From assembly GCA_013298985.1 (NCBI GenBank), contig JAAFJS010000035.1, positions 1-34,074 of the forward strand: a DNA stretch of 34,074 bases. Direction: 5' to 3'. Both the position numbers and the translations under genes were made by a program. The stretch's first letter is position 1, and every line of letters begins with the position of its first letter. Below, one piece after another: positions 1-7,564 of this stretch. Origin of the DNA: Cytophagales bacterium. Lineage in GTDB: Bacteria; Bacteroidota; Bacteroidia; Cytophagales; Thermoflexibacteraceae. The notes beneath the pieces were generated by a model that worked only from the letters and a program-made list of their open reading frames with translations, was not told where the DNA came from and searched no databases.

Positions 1-23
1 TGCTTTTGAAACTGTAATTTTTC

Positions 24-31
24 TATCTTTG
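24..31 (+). promoter_or_regulatory. Bacteroidota -7 box (TATCTTTG)
   Basis: The octamer fits the Bacteroidota primary-sigma -7 consensus TAnnTTTG exactly. A TTTG lies at 5-8, but the 15-nt gap is shorter than the usual 19-21 nt, so the -33 element is doubtful. A start about 6 nt downstream would place transcription near 37, ahead of the possible small RNA and the truncated CHAT gene. Confidence 0.4.
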
Positions 32-37
32 CAAAGT

Positions 38-106
38 GCTGGTCTTCGGACTGCATAAAACCCTCTGTTTTTGTTTGGTTCGAGCCACAAATATGAGGGT
101 TTTTTT
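38..106 (+). ncRNA. possible small RNA ending in a terminator-like hairpin
   Basis: This 70-nt stretch starts just after an exact -7 box and ends in an inverted repeat (57-65 AAAACCCTC with 95-103 GAGGGTTTT) running into a T-tract at 100-106. A small UUCG-loop hairpin (GTC-TTCG-GAC, about 47-56) and a short TGG/CCA hairpin near 77-88 sit inside. There is no convincing reading frame. The region could equally be a leader with an attenuator, or the tail of a transcript from outside the window. No known RNA family is recognised. Promoter, hairpins and T-tract are seen; an RNA gene is inferred. Confidence 0.3.
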
Positions 107-136
107 ATGAAATTCTGAACAACCTACCTGACAGGT

Positions 137-616
137 GTGTGGGCGAACCAAACTGCCCATGGCGAAGGCTTAGTTTCGTTCCTTTCTAAGCAAAAAGGGC
201 TACAACTTGTCTTTTTCAATGGGTGCAGCACCGAGCAGCAAGCACAAGAACTTGTAGCGGCGGGCGTTCCCGCAGTCATAGGTACGCACAATGCCATCAA
301 TGACGAGGTAGCAACTAACCTTGCGATTCGCTTTTACAACGGCATCGCAGAGCAAAAAAACATCTCACAGGCATACCAAGAGGCAATTGACGAGATAAAA
401 ATTAAAAAAGGAGGGAATGTAAGAGGACTTTACCGCAAAGAAGCAAAAGAGGCAGAAATGAAAGAATTGCCTTGGAAAATCTACTGTGATGAGGAAAAAA
501 CGCTGGAATGGAGGCTGGAAAAAATAGAAGAAACTGAAAAAAACAAGCCTCAAATAGTACAAATTGCAGAAAAAATTTACAATATTAAAAACGCAAATCA
601 TTCAACTTTTAACTAA
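137..616 (+). pseudogene. CHAT-domain caspase-like protease, 5'-truncated remnant
   Basis: The 159-residue product matches the C-terminal half of a CHAT (caspase HetF-associated) peptidase. The catalytic-cysteine motif NGCST is at residues 28-32 (Cys30) after a beta-strand LQLVFF, followed by the typical GVPAVIGT segment and a helix. The catalytic His of CHAT proteins, in an H-x-x-GH type motif upstream, is absent. The frame can be extended only to 119, where a TGA at 116-118 closes it, and the three frames of 1-118 show no CHAT sequence. The start is a GTG. The gene therefore appears to have lost its first half and is probably inactive as a protease. It ends with AEKIYNIKNANHSTF, a motif also found inside the next protein. 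The next gene begins 6 bp after the stop, so they were one operon. A small functional protein of this length is less likely. Confidence 0.7.
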
Positions 617-622
617 TCATCT

Positions 623-1987
623 ATGGATATACTAAGCAGTGCTTGGGCATTAGAAATGATTAAAAAATATGGTGGGAAAATAGCAAGCCCTCTCTTAAAA
701 CCTGCCTTCGACTTTCTTAAAGACCAAGCAAGCGAAAGGCGAGGCATAGAACACATTTTTGCGATGGTGTTCAAAAAAGCCATAGAGGAATTTGTAAAGG
801 AAAAAGCAAAAAGCCCTCAAATCAAAGAATTTACCTATACTGGTTTAGTAGGTTTTTTACAACTCTTTTTCAAACAAACTGACTACGAAAAAGAGTTTTT
901 CTACCAATTATTCCTTTCTGACAAGGAATATTCTGACGAAAAGCTACTTAAACTTATCCAAGAAGCTAAAACGGATAAAACGCACTACATAGAGGACGAT
1001 TTGCTTCGTTTTCATCAGTTTTTGCGTGAAAAACTTAAAAAAGAGCCTGTTTTTGCGACTTTGATTTGGCAAAAAGATACGTATCTTTATGCGGCGCAGA
1101 CTGCTGAAAATGTAGAACATTTGCTTATGCTCTCCCAAGAACAAATGAATAGCATGGAAGAATTGCAAAAGCAAATACAGTCTGCCAAAGAAAGCCATAA
1201 TTTTGAAGAACAACTCAAAGAATTAAGCAAAAAACTTGATGATTTATTGGCAGGCGCAAGCCAAGTTACAGAAGCCAATGTTCAAAATGCCGAAAAGATT
1301 TATAATATTGAAAATGCGAATGATTCTATTTTCATTCAGTCAGGAAATATTATCAATTACTTTTACTCCCCCAAAATCAATACTCACCCGCTTTATTTGT
1401 GGGTAATTTCAACCACAAAAGATAAAATTATCTGCGAAAAAGAATTTTTGCTACCGTTTCTACTCAATCGTTATGACGAAAACCATTGTACGTCGTGGAA
1501 ACCTTTTGAGAACGAAGGAACTATCGGCGAATTGATTGCAGAGTACAAAACCAAAGTCGAGTTTGAGGTGCGGGAACGGTTTTTGGCAAAAGAGGCTATT
1601 TCAGATAATGAAATGCTTAGTTTCTTAAATAACTCTTATAAATATGTATTAGTTATTGACCCTTTTGCTTTGGGTGATGAAGTATTGGAAATAGCCAAAA
1701 AGTTCAATAAAAAAGAAGCTGGTGGGGTATTAGTTTTGTTGTGCCAATCTGTTTCTTTTGAGTTATTTGAGTATATTCGCACCCGACTGAAAGATATTTT
1801 TTATGAGTTGACCCTGCTTGTTTGTAACTACAAAACAGCATACATACATTTTGTATTCCCTATTTCAACCAAAGAACTGTTTTTCAGAACTTTGAGTAAT
1901 ATTGCCTTGTTGCGTTTGGAAATAGCCACACAAATTGAAGGTTTGGATAAACAAGGCAAACTTCAAAACAAAATTTTTAAATTTTAA
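623..1987 (+). CDS. unrecognised 454-residue protein, partner of the KGGVGR ATPase
   Basis: No named family is recognised. Residues 1-215 look mostly helical and charged, with a coiled-coil-like stretch at about 165-212. Residues 226-240 carry AEKIYNIENANDSIF, nearly the same as the C-terminus of the preceding CHAT remnant. Residues about 255-440 look alpha/beta, with alternating hydrophobic strands (YKYVLVIDPF, AGGVLVLLCQSV) and helices. No signal peptide or membrane segment is seen. It lies 6 bp after the CHAT remnant and 5 bp before the KGGVGR ATPase gene, so co-transcription is very likely. By position it could be an adaptor or sensor linking a CHAT effector to the ATPase/TPR protein. That role is inference from context, not homology. 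Confidence 0.75.
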   Translation: MDILSSAWALEMIKKYGGKIASPLLKPAFDFLKDQASERRGIEHIFAMVFKKAIEEFVKEKAKSPQIKEFTYTGLVGFLQLFFKQTDYEKEFFYQLFLSDKEYSDEKLLKLIQEAKTDKTHYIEDDLLRFHQFLREKLKKEPVFATLIWQKDTYLYAAQTAENVEHLLMLSQEQMNSMEELQKQIQSAKESHNFEEQLKELSKKLDDLLAGASQVTEANVQNAEKIYNIENANDSIFIQSGNIINYFYSPKINTHPLYLWVISTTKDKIICEKEFLLPFLLNRYDENHCTSWKPFENEGTIGELIAEYKTKVEFEVRERFLAKEAISDNEMLSFLNNSYKYVLVIDPFALGDEVLEIAKKFNKKEAGGVLVLLCQSVSFELFEYIRTRLKDIFYELTLLVCNYKTAYIHFVFPISTKELFFRTLSNIALLRLEIATQIEGLDKQGKLQNKIFKF

Positions 1988-1992
1988 AGGAA

Positions 1993-4900
1993 ATGTTTGT
2001 ATCATTTTATTCTTATAAAGGTGGCGTAGGTAGAACCCAATTATTGGTTAATGTCGCAAGCTATTTGTGTTTTTATAAGCACAAAAAGGTTTTGATGCTC
2101 GAATGGGACTTGGAAGCCCCTGGATTGCATTATTATTTTGGAAAGAAAAATACAGACATTACACAAGATGGCTTGATAGAAATATTAGACCAATATATGG
2201 ATTTGGCTCGTAATAGTACCAAATTGAATAAAGATAAATTGCCTTTTTTTACAGAAGAAAATATTGTCAAAGAATTAATTGTTTCCAAGACAGGCGAAGG
2301 AAGAGTAGATTTGATTCCTTGTGCTAATTACTCCAATCCACATTTCAGCCAAAAAATCAATGATTTTAATTGGCAGGAATTTATGGAGTTCCGAGATGGT
2401 AATGTATTTATGGATTTTTTGAAACAAAAAATTAAAGAGTTACATTACGATTTTGTATTTATTGATAGTCGTACAGGAATTGCAGACTATGCTGGCTTAT
2501 GTAATATTTTATTGCCAGATACTAATATAGTCATCGTTGCTCCTACTGACCAAAACTTTGAAGGAGCATTACGTATTATTAAAGCTATTAAAAATCACCC
2601 GTATGTTACAGAAGGCAGTCGTAAACCTTTTATATTGCCGATTTTAAGTAGAATAGACAATACATCAAAGAATTATGGAGATTGGGCAAATCGCTTTGAA
2701 AAAGAATTTGCGTTTTTAATGGATGTATTAGTCGATGATGACCTGAAAAAAATAAAAGAGGGAGTCTTCGGAGATTTGTATATGCCACAAACTATGCTAC
2801 TTTATAATAACATAGTAGCTTTAGGTGAAAATCTTTTGTTTAATCAGGAAGGAATCCCTATAAGAGAACTCTCTATAGCTAAAAATTATGAAAATATAGC
2901 TAATTATGTAGATATGCTTAAGGAACAAGCGACTATTGATTTTTATGATGAAATTACAGCTGAGTTCTCAGAGAAATGGATAATAGGTAATATAAATGAC
3001 TCTACCAATGATTTAGCAGATAGGTTAGATAGGGGTAATCTTTTAAGAAGGATAGGATTTATTCATGAAGCTAAAGGCATTATTGTCAGAGGACTCCCTC
3101 TTGCTATAAAGACGAGTAATAACGAATTAATTGGAAAGTTTTATAAAAATCTTGGAGAAATAGATATGGGGTTAAAATATTTTACCTCAGCATTAGGCTA
3201 TTTTGAAAAATTTAATAATTATGCTAAAGACCTTTATAATGAAGACCCTCAAAATGCAAATTTTAAAAATGAATTAACTATTTCTTATGAAAAATTAGGC
3301 TCTATCCACATTTATTTAGGCAATTTAGAAAAAGCACTTGAATTCTTTGAAAAATTTAATACTTATGCTGAAGAACTCCATAAAGAAGATAAAGAAAATA
3401 TAGAATTTAAAAGGCAATTAGCTATGTCTTATGAAAAATTAGGCTCTACCCACATTCGTTTAGGTAATTCAGACCAAGTACTTGAATTTTTTGAAAAATT
3501 TTATACTTATGCTGAAGAACTCCATAAAAAAGATAAAGAAAATATAGAATTGAAAGGGCAATTGGCTACATCTTATTACAGATTAGGCTCTATAAAAGGA
3601 CGTATAGGAGATTTAAAATCTGCTCTTGAGGATTTTAAAAAATTTAATACTTATGCTGAAGAACTGGACAAAAAAAATCAGAATAGTATAGATTTAGAAC
3701 ATCGGTTAGCCACTTCCTATGAAGAATTAGGTGTTATGCAAACACGTATGGGAGATTTAAAATCTGCTCTTGAGTCTTTTGAAAAATTCAAAGAACATAC
3801 TGAGGAACTTAATAAAAGAGATTCAAAAAATCTATCTTTTAAGGAGCAATTAGCGATTTCTTACTCTAAATTAGGTACTGCATATACTCGTTTGGGAGAT
3901 TTAGATATAGCATTAAAATATTTTATAGATGAAAATGAGTTATTTATAGAACTTCATGGGTTTTTTCCTGTAAATATAAATTTTAAACATGGAATGGCTA
4001 TTTCCTATTCTAAATTAGGTACAGCATATACTCGTTTGGGGGATTTGGGTGAAGCATTAAAATATTTTGAGGAATCTAAAAAATTAGAGGAAGATGTTTA
4101 TAATGCTCATCCTCAAAATATAAATATTAAAAATGGCTTGGCTGTTTCCTATGAAAATTTAGGAATCACTTATATACGCTTAGGAAATATAGAAAAAGCA
4201 TTAGAATATTTTAATAAATATCATCTATTAATAAAAGAAATCTATAACGCTGATTCAACAAATGTCGATTTTAAACAAGGTTTAGCCATATCCCATGAAA
4301 AATTGGGTTCTACTTACACACGTTTAGGTAATTTAAGAGAAGCATTAAAGCATTTCAAAGAGTATAATTTTATTCAAGAAGAATTGTATAAGATTACTAA
4401 TGATAGTGTACAAATCAAAAACAGATTGGCTATCTCATACTCTAAGTTAGGTGCTACATATATTCTTTTAGGGGACTTAGATAACGCTTTAAGTTATTTT
4501 AAAAAAGAACTTAAATTAAAAGAAGAACTTCATAATAATACACTAACAAATGTAAAATTTAAAGATGGTTTAGCTATTTGTTATCAATACTTAGGAGAAG
4601 CGCACACTCGTTTAGGGAATTTAAGTGAAGCTTTAGAGTGTTTTGAGGAATCTAAAAGATTAGAAGAGGAACTTTGTAAAACCTCTCCAAATAATGTAGG
4701 TTTTAAAAATGTATTATCAATTGCTTACTCTAAGTTAGGGAATACTTATACACATTTAGGAGATTTAAGTAAAGCCTTAGAGCATTTTGAAAAAGCCAAT
4801 CAAATTGAATTAGAACTGTATAAAAAATTCCCAAACAATATAAATGTAGAGTTTATTAATAGATTAGCTATTTCATATGGGAAATTAGGTTCTACACGTA

Positions 4901-5475
4901 TTCGTTTAGGTAATTTGAACCAAGCACTCATAGATTTTGAAGAATTTAACATTTATGCAAAAAATCTTTATGACAAAGACTCCCAAAATGTAAATTTTAA
5001 AATGGAGTTAGCTATTTCTTATGAAAAATTAGGTTCTGCACATATTCTTTTAAGTAAATTAAACCAAGCACTTACATATTTTGAAGAGTTTAAACAACTA
5101 AGTGAAGACCTATGTAATACTTCTCCACAAAATACAGAATTTAGCTATAGACTTTCGCTTTCCTACTCCAAATTAGGGGAGGTCTATACGGCAAAAGGGG
5201 ACTTGAACAAAGCCTTGGAATATTTTGAGAAAGATTTGAAAGTAACGGAACAACTCTACCGCCTGGAACCGAACAACGTATCTTTTGCGAACGGTTTGGC
5301 GATTTCGTACATCAAGTTAGGAAGCACCCACGAGCAAATGCAAAATAAAACAAAGGCAGGAGCTTTTTATTTGCAATCCAAACAGCTATATGAGGCATTG
5401 GTAAAAGTAGCTCCCCAATATGCCCAGTTTCAAAATAATCTACAATGGGTAGAAAACCGCTTGAAGGCATTGTAG
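1993..5475 (+). CDS. KGGVGR-variant MinD/ParA-like ATPase with C-terminal TPR array
   Basis: The 1160-residue protein starts with a deviant Walker A loop, YSYKGGVGRT (Lys9 region), then a LEWDLEAPG segment near 35-44 and a Walker B-like DFVFIDSRTG at about 152-162. Together these mark the SIMIBI P-loop ATPases of the MinD/ParA type with the KGGVGR variant. After the ATPase (about 1-330) come about 15 TPR-like units with an exact period of 48 residues, each holding a Y-x-x-LG signature and a LGNL-x-x-AL-x-x-FE helix pair. The ATG follows an AAGGA 5 bp after the upstream stop. Such ATPase-repeat proteins often neighbour CHAT or other protease-like effectors in predicted conflict systems, so the repeats may recognise a partner or invader signal (inference). 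The middle of the gene is clearly more AT-rich than both ends. The membrane-targeting helix of true MinD is not evident. Confidence 0.85.
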   Translation: MFVSFYSYKGGVGRTQLLVNVASYLCFYKHKKVLMLEWDLEAPGLHYYFGKKNTDITQDGLIEILDQYMDLARNSTKLNKDKLPFFTEENIVKELIVSKTGEGRVDLIPCANYSNPHFSQKINDFNWQEFMEFRDGNVFMDFLKQKIKELHYDFVFIDSRTGIADYAGLCNILLPDTNIVIVAPTDQNFEGALRIIKAIKNHPYVTEGSRKPFILPILSRIDNTSKNYGDWANRFEKEFAFLMDVLVDDDLKKIKEGVFGDLYMPQTMLLYNNIVALGENLLFNQEGIPIRELSIAKNYENIANYVDMLKEQATIDFYDEITAEFSEKWIIGNINDSTNDLADRLDRGNLLRRIGFIHEAKGIIVRGLPLAIKTSNNELIGKFYKNLGEIDMGLKYFTSALGYFEKFNNYAKDLYNEDPQNANFKNELTISYEKLGSIHIYLGNLEKALEFFEKFNTYAEELHKEDKENIEFKRQLAMSYEKLGSTHIRLGNSDQVLEFFEKFYTYAEELHKKDKENIELKGQLATSYYRLGSIKGRIGDLKSALEDFKKFNTYAEELDKKNQNSIDLEHRLATSYEELGVMQTRMGDLKSALESFEKFKEHTEELNKRDSKNLSFKEQLAISYSKLGTAYTRLGDLDIALKYFIDENELFIELHGFFPVNINFKHGMAISYSKLGTAYTRLGDLGEALKYFEESKKLEEDVYNAHPQNINIKNGLAVSYENLGITYIRLGNIEKALEYFNKYHLLIKEIYNADSTNVDFKQGLAISHEKLGSTYTRLGNLREALKHFKEYNFIQEELYKITNDSVQIKNRLAISYSKLGATYILLGDLDNALSYFKKELKLKEELHNNTLTNVKFKDGLAICYQYLGEAHTRLGNLSEALECFEESKRLEEELCKTSPNNVGFKNVLSIAYSKLGNTYTHLGDLSKALEHFEKANQIELELYKKFPNNINVEFINRLAISYGKLGSTRIRLGNLNQALIDFEEFNIYAKNLYDKDSQNVNFKMELAISYEKLGSAHILLSKLNQALTYFEEFKQLSEDLCNTSPQNTEFSYRLSLSYSKLGEVYTAKGDLNKALEYFEKDLKVTEQLYRLEPNNVSFANGLAISYIKLGSTHEQMQNKTKAGAFYLQSKQLYEALVKVAPQYAQFQNNLQWVENRLKAL

Positions 5476-5477
5476 TA

Positions 5478-5513
5478 ACCTATTGGCGGGGCGTGAAGCC
5501 GCCGCCAATAGGT
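5478..5513 (+). repeat. stem-loop repeat, left copy; possible terminator
   Basis: Perfect 12-bp arms ACCTATTGGCGG (5478-5489) and CCGCCAATAGGT (5502-5513) enclose a 12-nt loop, starting 3 bp after the KGGVGR ATPase stop codon. The GC-rich stem stands out in AT-rich surroundings, but no T-tract follows. A near-identical copy lies in inverted orientation at 6468-6503, so this is a dispersed REP-like palindrome that may also end transcription. Confidence 0.7.
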
Positions 5514-5555
5514 AGAAATAAATAATTTGTCAAAAAAATCAGAGTGGTTTCTAAT

Positions 5556-6161
5556 TTACAAAGCCAAAAATTTATCAATAATTTGATGAAAAATGCCAAT
5601 GATTTTGGGCAAGTCTGATAAATAATAGGTTTCCGCATCAACCAAAATTTGCTGCTTTTCCAACTTCAAAAATTTCCAAGCATCAGCCGTTACTGCACAG
5701 CCGTAAATAAAAGGCATGGGGTGCCCTTCTTGTTCGTTAAAAAGACTTGAAGCATACATTTGGGCGGTGCATTGGGCTTTTCCGTACTCAAAATCCTCAT
5801 CTTTTGCCTCAACTAAGGTAATAATTGGAGCTTGCATCACGCTTTTGCGCGGGTGTTTGGAGAAGAAAAAATCACATTCGCCTGATAAATCTTTGCTTGT
5901 ATCTACGGTTAAATCTTCGCCCGAATAAAACGTAATTTGTTGTTTATAGTGCATGGCTATTTCGGATAAAATAGGCGAAATAATTCTTTCTGACTTGCTT
6001 TTTTCGTTGGTCAAAGGCAATTCTTTGGCTACCTGCAAACTTTGTTTGAGCCAATCGGAAGGCTCGATAGGCAGAATCGTATCAAAAAGTGGCAACTCAA
6101 ACTCCTCCAAATGGAGCGTTTTAAGCGTATATTTGAAATTTTTGTAATTACTGTATCCCAT
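5556..6161 (-). CDS. PD-(D/E)XK nuclease-fold protein of unknown role
   Basis: The 201-residue protein (numbered from the ATG at 6161) has the restriction-endonuclease-fold pattern: Glu58 in a helix (KSERIISPIL), Asp97 in GECDFFF, and Glu118-x-Lys120 in TLVEAKDED, followed by a QC-x-AQMYA helix and a YGCAVT-x-x-WKFL strand pair. This resembles a large family of uncharacterised proteins in cyanobacteria and Bacteroidota whose substrate is unknown to me. A TTG 21 bp further upstream is possible, but the ATG has AAGGG about 6 nt before it and is preferred. An exact -7 box lies upstream on the same strand (6180-6187, TATTTTTG). The gene converges on the ATPase gene and sits between inverted copies of a 36-bp stem-loop. 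Nuclease activity is inferred from residues only. Confidence 0.75.
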   Translation of the reverse strand: MGYSNYKNFKYTLKTLHLEEFELPLFDTILPIEPSDWLKQSLQVAKELPLTNEKSKSERIISPILSEIAMHYKQQITFYSGEDLTVDTSKDLSGECDFFFSKHPRKSVMQAPIITLVEAKDEDFEYGKAQCTAQMYASSLFNEQEGHPMPFIYGCAVTADAWKFLKLEKQQILVDAETYYLSDLPKIIGIFHQIIDKFLAL

Positions 6162-6179
6162 GTTTTCCCTTTTTAATAA

Positions 6180-6187
6180 CAAAAATA
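6180..6187 (-). promoter_or_regulatory. -7 box for the 5556-6161 gene
   Basis: On the minus strand the sequence reads TATTTTTG, an exact TAnnTTTG, about 19 nt before the ATG at 6161. No TTTG is found at the expected -33 distance. Confidence 0.4.
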
Positions 6188-6226
6188 CGAAAATTTGGAC
6201 AAAAAATGTGCTTTCCTATACAGTTT

Positions 6227-6404
6227 TAGGACTTACGCAAAAATTTGAAACTAATGAAATATACGCTTAAAACGCCTTAAAATGTAAATTTTGAAAACGA
6301 GCAAAACGAATTTTGCCTAATTTAGCAGGCACGATATTTTTTTGCTGTTTTTAGCCTCACTATAAGCAGTTAAAGTGTCTAAAAGAACCTCTGCGTAAGT
6401 CCTA
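6227..6404. mobile_element. MITE-like element with 13-bp terminal inverted repeats
   Basis: TAGGACTTACGCA at 6227-6239 is a perfect inverted match of TGCGTAAGTCCTA at 6392-6404. The 178-bp span has no coding capacity. If the repeat is read as starting at GGAC, a TA lies on each side, which would fit target-site duplication by an IS630/Tc1-type transposase, although the TA could also belong to the repeat. Termini with a GGACTTACGCA core resemble ends of bacterial insertion sequences, so this is probably a non-autonomous derivative mobilised in trans. No transposase gene is in the window. Confidence 0.6.
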
Positions 6405-6467
6405 TATATTTGTTTTATAAGAGCTATTTTACAAATTTCATAAAAACACTATTGTTTTCTGTCGTGT

Positions 6468-6503
6468 AGCCTTTGGCGGCGGCTTCATGCCCCGCTAATA
6501 GGT
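6468..6503 (-). repeat. stem-loop repeat, right copy in inverted orientation
   Basis: This 36-nt stretch aligns with the reverse complement of 5478-5513, with about 31 of 36 positions identical and no gaps. The mismatches are in the arms, so the right copy forms a weaker stem (GCGG with CCGC-type pairing retained). It lies about 55 bp beyond the 3' end of the glycosyltransferase gene. Confidence 0.65.
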
Positions 6504-6558
6504 GAAAATGCACACCTGTCGGCAAACGTTCCACTTCGGGCGTAAGCTGTTGGGGTAT

Positions 6559-7443
6559 TTATCGGATACTATTGGGATAGTAAAACCTGCGTTTGAGGAT
6601 TTCCGTTACCGTCCCTTGGTGGCGGTAGCCCTGATACGTTCCCCAAAACTGATTCAGTCTAAACAGTAGAATATCAAGCAGATTGCTGATAAATTTGCCT
6701 TCGCGCAGGGCGTGTACGTAGTCAGAAAAGGTATTGGAAATAAAAAGCAATACAAAATCCCCAAAAGAGAAGTGCGCTTCTGGAAAAATGCGTTTGTAGG
6801 CAATGGCTTCACGTTTGTAGCGATTGCGAATCTTGGTGGGCGTTTCCTCGTGGATGTGGACGATGCTCGCCTCCGCTACGTAACTAATCCAGTAGCCTTT
6901 TTCCAAGATTTTATTTGCCCAGTCGAGGTCTTCTAAGCCAGTGATATTTTCGTCGTAGGGTTGCTGTTGCCACAAAGATTTGCGGATAGCACAGTTGGCA
7001 TTATTGCAAAAAGGGTGCTTTTGAACTGGGTGCGACTCAGCAGGAAACCACTTTTTGAATACCTGATGCTCAGAATATTTGGTGATTTCGTTGCCGATTT
7101 GCCTACCGTAACTGACGGCTATTTGCTTGTTTTCAAAGGGTTTTACCAAGTTTTCAATCCATTGTGCATCAGTAGGATAGACATGGGCAGAGGCAAAAAT
7201 TAAGATTTCACCCTGCGCCGCCTCAATCCCTTTGTTCAATGCCCTGCCAAAGGTAAATTCATGTGGTTGGATAGGAATGATTTTGACAGGAAACTGCTTT
7301 GCAATCTCGATGGTGCGGTCTTTGGAACCAGAATCGACCAAAATTACTTCGGTTTGTCCGATAAGGCTTTGCTCAAAAATGCTTTCAAATAATTTCCCAA
7401 TGAATTTTTCTTCGTTGTGTGCGCGTATGATTATCGAGTACAT
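6559..7443 (-). CDS. family 2 glycosyltransferase
   Basis: The 294-residue protein has a GT-A fold signature: N-terminal strand YSIIIRAHNEE (2-12), nucleotide-binding VILVDSGSKDRT (33-44), and the TGLEDLDWA motif at 168-176 holding the likely catalytic-base ED pair. The usual DXD metal site is replaced by SAH (85-87, in FASAHVYP), as happens in some family 2 subgroups. No transmembrane helix is evident, although residues about 230-265 are moderately hydrophobic and may contact the membrane. The likely role is sugar transfer onto a surface polysaccharide or glycolipid; donor and acceptor cannot be told. The gene stands alone, without neighbouring polysaccharide genes. The ATG at 7443 is preceded by an exact -7 box at 7471-7478. 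Confidence 0.9.
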   Translation of the reverse strand: MYSIIIRAHNEEKFIGKLFESIFEQSLIGQTEVILVDSGSKDRTIEIAKQFPVKIIPIQPHEFTFGRALNKGIEAAQGEILIFASAHVYPTDAQWIENLVKPFENKQIAVSYGRQIGNEITKYSEHQVFKKWFPAESHPVQKHPFCNNANCAIRKSLWQQQPYDENITGLEDLDWANKILEKGYWISYVAEASIVHIHEETPTKIRNRYKREAIAYKRIFPEAHFSFGDFVLLFISNTFSDYVHALREGKFISNLLDILLFRLNQFWGTYQGYRHQGTVTEILKRRFYYPNSIR

Positions 7444-7470
7444 TTTTTCGGTTATTCAGGAATTAGGGCG

Positions 7471-7478
7471 CAAAGATA
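7471..7478 (-). promoter_or_regulatory. -7 box for the glycosyltransferase gene
   Basis: The plus strand reads CAAAGATA, so the minus strand reads TATCTTTG, an exact TAnnTTTG 28 nt upstream of the ATG. The -33 TTTG is not evident. Confidence 0.45.
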
Positions 7479-7509
7479 GGGAAGTTTTTGAGTTTTTTGT
7501 TTTTTAGAT

Positions 7510-7541
7510 TTTGCTTAAAGACCTTGTTTTTTGTATTTTTG
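7510..7541 (+). promoter_or_regulatory. Bacteroidota promoter, TTTG-N20-TATTTTTG
   Basis: A TTTG at 7510-7513 is followed after 20 nt by TATTTTTG at 7534-7541, matching both halves of the Bacteroidota promoter consensus. The box lies 23 nt before the ATG at 7565. The same -7 box and leader precede the paralog at 8327. Confidence 0.6.
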
Positions 7542-7564
7542 TAAAAGTAAAACACGTAAATACT

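Noticed and set aside
40-100. tRNA-like wording (GGTTCGAGCC resembling a T-arm) near the window start
   Set aside because: The flanking bases do not pair into a 5-bp T stem, there is no acceptor stem or anticodon arm, and the T-rich end fits a terminator-like hairpin better.
3250-5430. Regular 144-bp repeats considered as a CRISPR-like or non-coding array
   Set aside because: The repeats are in frame, diverged at synonymous and variable sites, and encode TPR-like helices; there are no spacers of unrelated sequence.
7511-7564. Upstream start for paralog 1 (and likewise 8270 for paralog 2)
   Set aside because: The extra codons cover the -7 box and the conserved leader, and both proteins align from MAKK.
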